Shown: in pieces, positions 59,833 through 64,000 of the stretch
Position numbering within the stretch: position 1 is the stretch's first letter
Layout of the letters: each line of letters opens with the position of its first letter
Source of the DNA: Streptomyces sp. NBC_00448
GTDB lineage: Bacteria; Actinomycetota; Actinomycetes; Streptomycetales; Streptomycetaceae
DNA: 64,000 nt
NCBI RefSeq assembly: GCF_036014115.1
Contig: NZ_CP107913.1
Coordinates: forward strand, 9,380,501-9,444,500
Direction of reading: 5' to 3'
Program-made: the position numbers and the translations under genes
The notes under the pieces: generated by a model
Told to the model about the DNA's origin: nothing
What the model saw: only the letters and a program-made list of their open reading frames with translations
Databases searched by the model: none

Positions 59833-60992
59833 CCGACTCGACACGCCGACGCCGCCGCCTGGCCGAGCGGCTCGCGGCCGACGGGGTACTCGTATCACCC
59901 TTACTGCGGGCGGCCGTTGAGGCCGTACCGCGCGAACCGTTCCTCCACCCCGGCGTGTTCCTCGACGAAGGCCCCGTGTGGAGGCCCGTCACGGCCTCCG
60001 GTACCGCCCCGGCCGCATGGCTGGAGCGCGCGTACCGCTACGACACCCTCACCACCCAACTCGACGGCCACCTCACCGCCGACCAGACCATCGAACCCGT
60101 GGCGGGGGTGCCCACCTCCTCCTCCACCGCCCCGGCCACCGTGATCCGCATGATTGAAAGCCTGGACCTGCAACCGGGCCACCGGGTACTGGAGATCGGC
60201 ACCGGCACTGGCTATTCCGCCGCCCTGATGTGCCACTACCTCGGCGCGGACAACGTCACCACCGTCGAACTCGACCCGCAGGTAGCGCAGCGCGCGGACA
60301 CCGCCCTGGAAACGCTCGGCTACTCCGCCTGGACCGTCACCGGCGACGGCCTCCTCGGCCACCCCCGCAACGCCCCCTACGACCGTGTGATCGCCACCTG
60401 CGCCGTCCGCCGCATCCCGCACACCTGGGTCCGCCAGACCAAGCCCGGCGGCACCATCCTCGCCACCATCGGTTCCTGGCCGTACGGAACCGGCCTGGCC
60501 AAGGTCACCGTCGACGACGACGGCAACGCCGAAGGCCGCATCATCGCCCGTTCCTCCTTCATGCAGGCCCGCGCCCAAGCCGTGGTGCCGATCGCCGGCG
60601 ACCTGTCCGCCCGGACGGCCTACGTCGACAGTGAGCGGAAGACGACGGTGCCGCCGACCCTGCTCGACGACTGGATGCCCGCGTATGTCGCCCAACTCGC
60701 CGCCCCCAGTGCCCAACTCGTCCGCGCCACTCTCAGTGACGGGACCAAGCTGCTGTACCTCTTCGACCCGGAGCGCGAGTGCTTCGCCGAGTTCACCGCC
60801 GACGGCAACAACTGGACGGCGCGGCAGGGCGGCCCTTTGCCTCTCTGGGACACGATCGAACAGGCGCTCCTCGCCTGGCAGGCGGCAGGCCACCCCGAGA
60901 TCGACTCGGTTCGCCTCCGCGTCACGCAGGCGGCGCACCGCTACTGGATCGACGGAGCACCGGACCTGCGCTGGGAGCACCGCCTCGACTGA
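59829..60992 (+). CDS. tgmC: PIMT-like O-methyltransferase of the RiPP cluster
   Basis: 387 residues from the ATGA overlap with the ligase. Residues about 90-230 match protein-L-isoaspartate O-methyltransferase: SAPATVIRMIESLDLQPGH then VLEIGTGTGYSAALM, VTTVELDPQVAQRA, RVIATCAVRRIPHTWVRQTKPGG. The C-terminal 150 residues, absent from housekeeping PIMT, are typical of graspetide-associated methyltransferases and probably bind the precursor. Characterised relatives (fuscimiditide type) methylate an Asp of the cross-linked peptide, which then closes to an aspartimide. The same chemistry is inferred here. Confidence 0.9.
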   Translation: MTDSTRRRRRLAERLAADGVLVSPLLRAAVEAVPREPFLHPGVFLDEGPVWRPVTASGTAPAAWLERAYRYDTLTTQLDGHLTADQTIEPVAGVPTSSSTAPATVIRMIESLDLQPGHRVLEIGTGTGYSAALMCHYLGADNVTTVELDPQVAQRADTALETLGYSAWTVTGDGLLGHPRNAPYDRVIATCAVRRIPHTWVRQTKPGGTILATIGSWPYGTGLAKVTVDDDGNAEGRIIARSSFMQARAQAVVPIAGDLSARTAYVDSERKTTVPPTLLDDWMPAYVAQLAAPSAQLVRATLSDGTKLLYLFDPERECFAEFTADGNNWTARQGGPLPLWDTIEQALLAWQAAGHPEIDSVRLRVTQAAHRYWIDGAPDLRWEHRLD

Positions 60993-61060
60993 GACGAGAA
61001 GGGCCTTCACGGAGGCACTACCCTCGTGCATGAGTGGCTGTCGAATCATGGAGAAGCGGA

Positions 61061-61378
61061 ATGGACGACGAACCGCTGACCGAGTGGGCGGAACGCCGCG
61101 ACGCCAAGATCGGACGGCTCCGCGCGCTCCCGCTGCTCCCCGGCGACGGCCCACGAGCAGGGCACGTGAACCCCGAGGCCCCTCGCCTGATCCAGCGGTG
61201 GAACGGCCACACCTGGGAGCCCCACGCCGTCGCGGCCAACCTCGCGGAAGCGAAGCGCATCCTTCATCCCGCGGCCCACGAACCACCCGCCCAAGCCCCG
61301 CTGCCGACACCGAACCCCCTCCGCGCCGGCACCGGAAAGCACCGTAAGTCCCAGACGCCGGGGCCCAACGAGCGCTGA
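61061..61378 (+). CDS. DUF6087-like small protein
   Basis: 105 residues from ATG 61061 (GGAG seven bases upstream). MDDEPLTEWAERRDAKIGRLRALPL, then PEAPRLIQRWNGHTWEPHAVAANLAEAKRILHP, matches a small Streptomyces family I know as DUF6087, of unknown function. It follows the RiPP methyltransferase by 68 bp and may belong to the transcript. The C-terminal 30 residues are Pro-rich and disordered. Confidence 0.72.
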   Translation: MDDEPLTEWAERRDAKIGRLRALPLLPGDGPRAGHVNPEAPRLIQRWNGHTWEPHAVAANLAEAKRILHPAAHEPPAQAPLPTPNPLRAGTGKHRKSQTPGPNER

Positions 61379-61402
61379 CTCCCGCCCGCCGGAGCCGCGT
61401 AT

Positions 61403-61475
61403 CGAGCAGCGGTGGCGGAGGTCTTGTCCCAGGCGTGCTGGGGGGCAGCGGGATCGCGCTGAGCACGTCGTACAG
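61403..61475 (-). pseudogene. fragment of a family 5 solute-binding protein gene
   Basis: 61411-61471 is nearly identical to 33505-33566 in the binding-protein gene, with a two-base deletion. The minus-strand frames read DVLSAIPL and, after the shift, PQHAWDKTSAT, against DVLSTIPLLPQHAWDKTSATG in the intact gene. Only about 20 codons remain. Confidence 0.8.
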
Positions 61476-61740
61476 CACGGTGAAGGTGCTCGGCATCCCG
61501 CGACTGGTCCTGGCCCGGGGGCGGATCGTGGCCGTGGTGGGGGAGAACGGGGTGGAGAAGTCCGCCCGCGGCGCCCGGCCGACGCGGTCGAGGCGGGGAT
61601 CGGCCTCGTGCCGGAGGACCGCAAGGTGCAGTCGCTGCTGCCGGCCCACTCGGTGCGGTGGAGCGCCGGGTTGACCACCCCGCGCCGGATCGGCACCCGG
61701 GGCGGCGTGCTGCGGCCCCCGGGCGGACAAGGAGCACGCG
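61476..61740 (+). pseudogene. fragments of a ribose-type sugar ABC ATPase gene
   Basis: One frame has GRIVAVVGENGVEKSA, a damaged Walker A (normally GENGAGKST). A second frame, starting near 61578, has AVEAGIGLVPEDRKVQSLLPAHSV, the segment found in the second half of RbsA/MglA-type ATPases. The middle of the gene is deleted and the frame shifted. Confidence 0.75.
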
Positions 61741-61778
61741 GCCCACCGCGTCCAGCCCTGCTCGCTCGGAGCCCTTGG

Positions 61779-61804
61779 CTATGTGGGATAGCTATGTAGA
61801 ATAG
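61779..61804. promoter_or_regulatory. tandem MarR operator and promoter
   Basis: CTATGTGGGATAG (61779-61791) and CTATGTAGAATAG (61792-61804) are adjacent 13-bp units, each an inverted CTAT/ATAG pair. The second covers the -10 box TAGAAT (61797-61802); TTGGCT (61775-61780) is a possible -35. Autorepression by the MarR protein is expected. Confidence 0.75.
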
Positions 61805-61808
61805 GGGT

Positions 61809-62276
61809 ATGGAGGATCGTGAGGTGTTGCGGCTGCGCGCGCAGTTCAAGCAGCTTCAGCGGCGGTTGCGGCGCGAGGCGGGGCCGACGCATGGGGTGTC
61901 GAGGACGGCCCGGCAGGTGCTCGCGGCGGCTGATCGGCTGGGGGGTGCGCAGCCGCGCGGGCTCGCGGAGGAGCTGCAGATGACCAGTTCGAACGTGGCG
62001 GCGGCGCTGCGCGAGTTGGAGGGCGCGGGGTTCGTGCGGCGCAGCCGGGACGAGGAGGACGCGCGGCGCGTGCTGGTGGCGGTCACCCCCGCCGGGAGCG
62101 CGGCCGTCGCGGACGCGCGCAGCCAGCGCGACACGTGGCTGGGTCGGGCGGTCGAGGCGCTGCTGGACCCGGAGGAGCAGCGCGTGTTGGTCGCGGCGGG
62201 CGAGCTGCTGGAGCGGCTCGCCGAGTTCGAGCTGCCCGAAGGTGCGACGCCGGGCCGGACAGCGGGCCCGACGTGA
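61809..62276 (+). CDS. MarR-family transcriptional regulator
   Basis: 155 residues. Winged HTH: VSRTARQVLAAADRLGGAQPRGLAEELQMTSSNVAAALRELEGAGFVRRSRDEEDARRVLVAVTPAG, with the DxR wing. ATG 61809 follows the -10 box TAGAAT by six bases, so the transcript may be leaderless, although AGGGGT also fits a weak ribosome site. It overlaps the exporter gene (GTGA) and probably represses both, being released by the exporter's substrate. Confidence 0.93.
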   Translation: MEDREVLRLRAQFKQLQRRLRREAGPTHGVSRTARQVLAAADRLGGAQPRGLAEELQMTSSNVAAALRELEGAGFVRRSRDEEDARRVLVAVTPAGSAAVADARSQRDTWLGRAVEALLDPEEQRVLVAAGELLERLAEFELPEGATPGRTAGPT

Positions 62277-63661
62277 CGGGCGCGACCGGCCCTTCGCAGC
62301 CCCCGCCCCAGCCCCAGCCCCCGCCGCCGGGACCCGAGCCGAGCGGCCCCCGTACAGCCGCCGCACGCGCCACCGGCGACGGGCCCGGCCACGGCGACCT
62401 CGGCGACTACGGCAAGGGCGCGGCGCGCGCACACCGGCTGCCGCGCGCCTTCAGCTCGCTGTCGATCCGCAACTACCGCCTCTACTTCTGGGGCTACGCG
62501 GTGTCGATCGCGGGCACCTGGATGCAGACGCTGGCGCTCGCGTTCCTGGTGCTGCGGCTGACCGGCAGCGGCGCCGACCTCGGGATCGCCACCGCCGCCC
62601 GCTACCTGCCGCTGGCACTGCTCGGCCCGTTCGGCGGCCTGATCGCCGACCGCTACGACCGGCGCCGCCTGCTGTACGTCACGCAGTCCGCGTCCGCCGC
62701 GGTCGCGCTGGCCTTCGCGCTCATGACGGCCCTGGGCGCCGCGAGCTTCACCGGGGTGGTCGCGCTGTCGCTGGCGCTCGGCGTGCTCACCGTGGTCGAC
62801 AACCCGGCCCGGCAGAGCCTGATCGGCGACCTGGTGCCGCGCGAGCGGCTCGCGAACGCGGTCACCCTCAACTCCGTGTCGGTCAACCTCGCCCGCGTGC
62901 TCGGCGCGGCGGCCGGCGGCGCCCTCGTCGCCGGGGCCGGCCTGACCACCTGCTTCGTGCTCAACGCCGCGTCGTTCGCGGGCGTGCTGGTCAGCCTCGT
63001 CCTCATGCGGCCCGCCGAAATGAACCCCGTCGACCGCCCGCCCCGCGAGAAGGGCCAGGTCAGGGCCGGCCTGCGCTACGCCTTCCGCACCCCGGCGCTG
63101 CTGCTGCCGCTGGTGATGATCACGGTCACCGGCGCGCTCGCCTACGAGTTCCCGGTCACGCTCCCGCTGGTGGCGCGCGGCGCCCTGCACGGCGGCGCGG
63201 GCACCTACGGCGCGATGGCAGCCGTCATGGGGGTGGGCGCGGTGATCGGCGGCCTCGTGACCGCCAGCCGCGGCAACCCCCGGCGCAGCAGCACCCTCGC
63301 GTTCGCCGCCGCCGGCTGGGGCGTCGCCATCACCGCGGCCGCGTTCGCCCCGACGCTGCCCTGGGAACTGCTCGCGCTGTTCTTCGTCGGCTACGGCAGC
63401 ATCAGCTTCAACTCGCTGTCCAAGACCGCGCTCCAGCTCGCCGCGGCACCCGCGATGCGCGGCCGCGTGATGGCGCTGTGGGCGCTGGCCTGGGGCGGCA
63501 CCACCGTGGTCGGCGGGCCGCTGGTCGGCTGGGTCGCCCAGGACTTCGGCAGCCGCTGGTCGCTCGTGATCGGCGGCGTGCCGACCATCCTGCTGGGCAT
63601 CCTGATGCTCCCGGCGCTGCGCCGCATGGACCACTCGGCCGGTCACGGGGCCTCCGCGTAA
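62273..63661 (+). CDS. MFS exporter (MFS_3, enterobactin-exporter type)
   Basis: 462 residues from the GTG overlapping the MarR stop. A Pro-rich cytoplasmic N-terminus (about 55 residues) precedes twelve membrane segments. RNYRLYFWGYAVSIAGTWMQTLAL, FGGLIADRYDRRRLL (motif A) and DNPARQSLIGDLVPRERLANAVTLNSV are hallmarks of the MFS_3/EntS group that exports siderophores and drugs. The substrate is unknown. Confidence 0.92.
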   Translation: MTGATGPSQPPPQPQPPPPGPEPSGPRTAAARATGDGPGHGDLGDYGKGAARAHRLPRAFSSLSIRNYRLYFWGYAVSIAGTWMQTLALAFLVLRLTGSGADLGIATAARYLPLALLGPFGGLIADRYDRRRLLYVTQSASAAVALAFALMTALGAASFTGVVALSLALGVLTVVDNPARQSLIGDLVPRERLANAVTLNSVSVNLARVLGAAAGGALVAGAGLTTCFVLNAASFAGVLVSLVLMRPAEMNPVDRPPREKGQVRAGLRYAFRTPALLLPLVMITVTGALAYEFPVTLPLVARGALHGGAGTYGAMAAVMGVGAVIGGLVTASRGNPRRSSTLAFAAAGWGVAITAAAFAPTLPWELLALFFVGYGSISFNSLSKTALQLAAAPAMRGRVMALWALAWGGTTVVGGPLVGWVAQDFGSRWSLVIGGVPTILLGILMLPALRRMDHSAGHGASA

Positions 63662-63678
63662 CCGATGTCGTCGGGACG

Positions 63679-63759
63679 GCGGTGACGCGGAAGCGCCGAG
63701 CGCGGGCGGTGATGCGCTAGCGCCGAGCGTGGGCGGTGACGCGGAAGCGCCGAGCGCTC
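63679..63759. repeat. 27-bp tandem repeat, three units
   Basis: Three adjacent 27-bp units (63679-63705, 63706-63732, 63733-63759) share GCGGTGACGCGGAAGCGCC followed by GAGCG; units one and three differ only in their last bases, and unit two at four positions. The last base pairs cover the stop codon of the minus-strand phosphatase gene. Confidence 0.9.
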
Positions 63760-64000
63760 AGGCCACCTCGCCCTCCGCCGCCAGCAACTCCCACAGCGCG
63801 TCGTACACCCCCGGCGCCGCCACGACGACGCCCGTGCCCGACAGGTCGGGTGGCAGCGGGAACGGCTCGGGCAGCAGGTTCCCGCGCCGCGCCCCCGCCT
63901 CCGTGGCGATCAGCCCGGCCGCGGCCACGTCCCAGGGCGCCAGGCTCTCGGTGTGCGCGTCGAGCATGCCCGTCGCGACCAGCGAGATGTCCAGCGCGGG
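63758..64000 (-). CDS. inositol monophosphatase family protein, C-terminal part
   Basis: The last 80 residues; the gene continues beyond the right edge. ALDISLVATGMLDAHTESLAPWDVAAAGLIATEAGARRGN contains the WDVAAA motif with the metal-binding Asp of IMPase/FIG-type phosphatases. The substrate may be inositol phosphate, histidinol phosphate or another sugar phosphate. Its stop codon lies in the last unit of the 27-bp repeat. Confidence 0.85.
   Translation of the reverse strand, partial: PALDISLVATGMLDAHTESLAPWDVAAAGLIATEAGARRGNLLPEPFPLPPDLSGTGVVVAAPGVYDALWELLAAEGEVA

Noticed and set aside
59829..60992. Housekeeping protein-repair isoaspartyl methyltransferase
   Set aside because: Although the core motifs match, the 150-residue C-terminal extension and ATGA overlap with the ATP-grasp ligase point to the RiPP-specific family.
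1..64000. tRNA genes, rRNA genes, insertion sequences, phage genes or attachment sites
   Set aside because: No T-arm-like motif with paired stems, transposase, integrase or terminal inverted repeats was noticed on reading both strands.

Overview
The window is very GC-rich actinobacterial DNA of the Streptomyces type. Third codon positions are almost all G or C, GTG starts are common, neighbouring genes overlap as ATGA or GTGA, and several genes appear to be leaderless (a TANNNT box 6-8 bases before the start codon). Gene content agrees: an ECF41 sigma factor, SpoIIE-type phosphatases, a secreted LPMO behind a DasR-type site, many sugar ABC genes, and an ATP-grasp RiPP cluster. I see no phage, insertion sequence, CRISPR array, tRNA or rRNA. 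Assignments come from reading motifs, not from database searches.

Layout. 1-3.3 kb: a Y-family polymerase-like protein lacking catalytic acids, then an epimerase overlapping an ECF41 sigma factor. 3.3-5.9 kb: a cysteine dioxygenase-like cupin and an amidohydrolase, divergent from a LacI regulator across a triple operator. 6-16.4 kb: a 1184-residue secreted phosphodiester glycosidase/metallophosphoesterase, a GH3 protein, an NlpC/P60-like protein, a methyltransferase, a lactonase-like MBL protein, a DHA2 drug exporter and a cyclophilin. 16.5-25.7 kb: a short AlaRS-like protein behind a leader peptide, three SpoIIE-type phosphatases, an EI24 membrane protein, a zinc alcohol dehydrogenase and a Nudix hydrolase. 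25.8-34.1 kb: a ManD/RspA-type dehydratase, a second epimerase and an Opp/Dpp-type ABC operon. 34.5-39.8 kb: a carboxylesterase divergent from an Lrp/AsnC regulator, an MBL hydrolase, a WrbA-like flavoprotein and a chitin/cellulose-active LPMO.

40-46.2 kb: a short ThrRS behind a Thr-rich leader peptide and a perfect hairpin, a Ser/Thr kinase flanked by two copies of that leader, a hydrolase, two decayed genes, and a TetR regulator divergent from a DUF1772/ABM pair across three CTAG-N5-CTAG sites. 46.4-56.8 kb is a coherent mannoside-use locus. A binding protein and two permeases import the glycoside, a GH38 enzyme releases mannose, a ROK kinase could phosphorylate it, and a class I mannose-6-phosphate isomerase feeds it to glycolysis. 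A LacI regulator probably binds dyads in the divergent promoter and one inside the isomerase gene.

56.9-61.4 kb is a graspetide/imiditide-type RiPP cluster: precursor, ATP-grasp ligase and PIMT-like methyltransferase, divergent from a GntR regulator and a YdcF-like protein, with three copies of a 14-bp operator between them. 61.4-64 kb: fragments of sugar ABC genes, a MarR-MFS exporter operon, a three-unit 27-bp repeat and the 3' end of an inositol monophosphatase-like gene.

The RiPP cluster and the two truncated synthetases behind matching leader/attenuator structures are the parts most worth follow-up.
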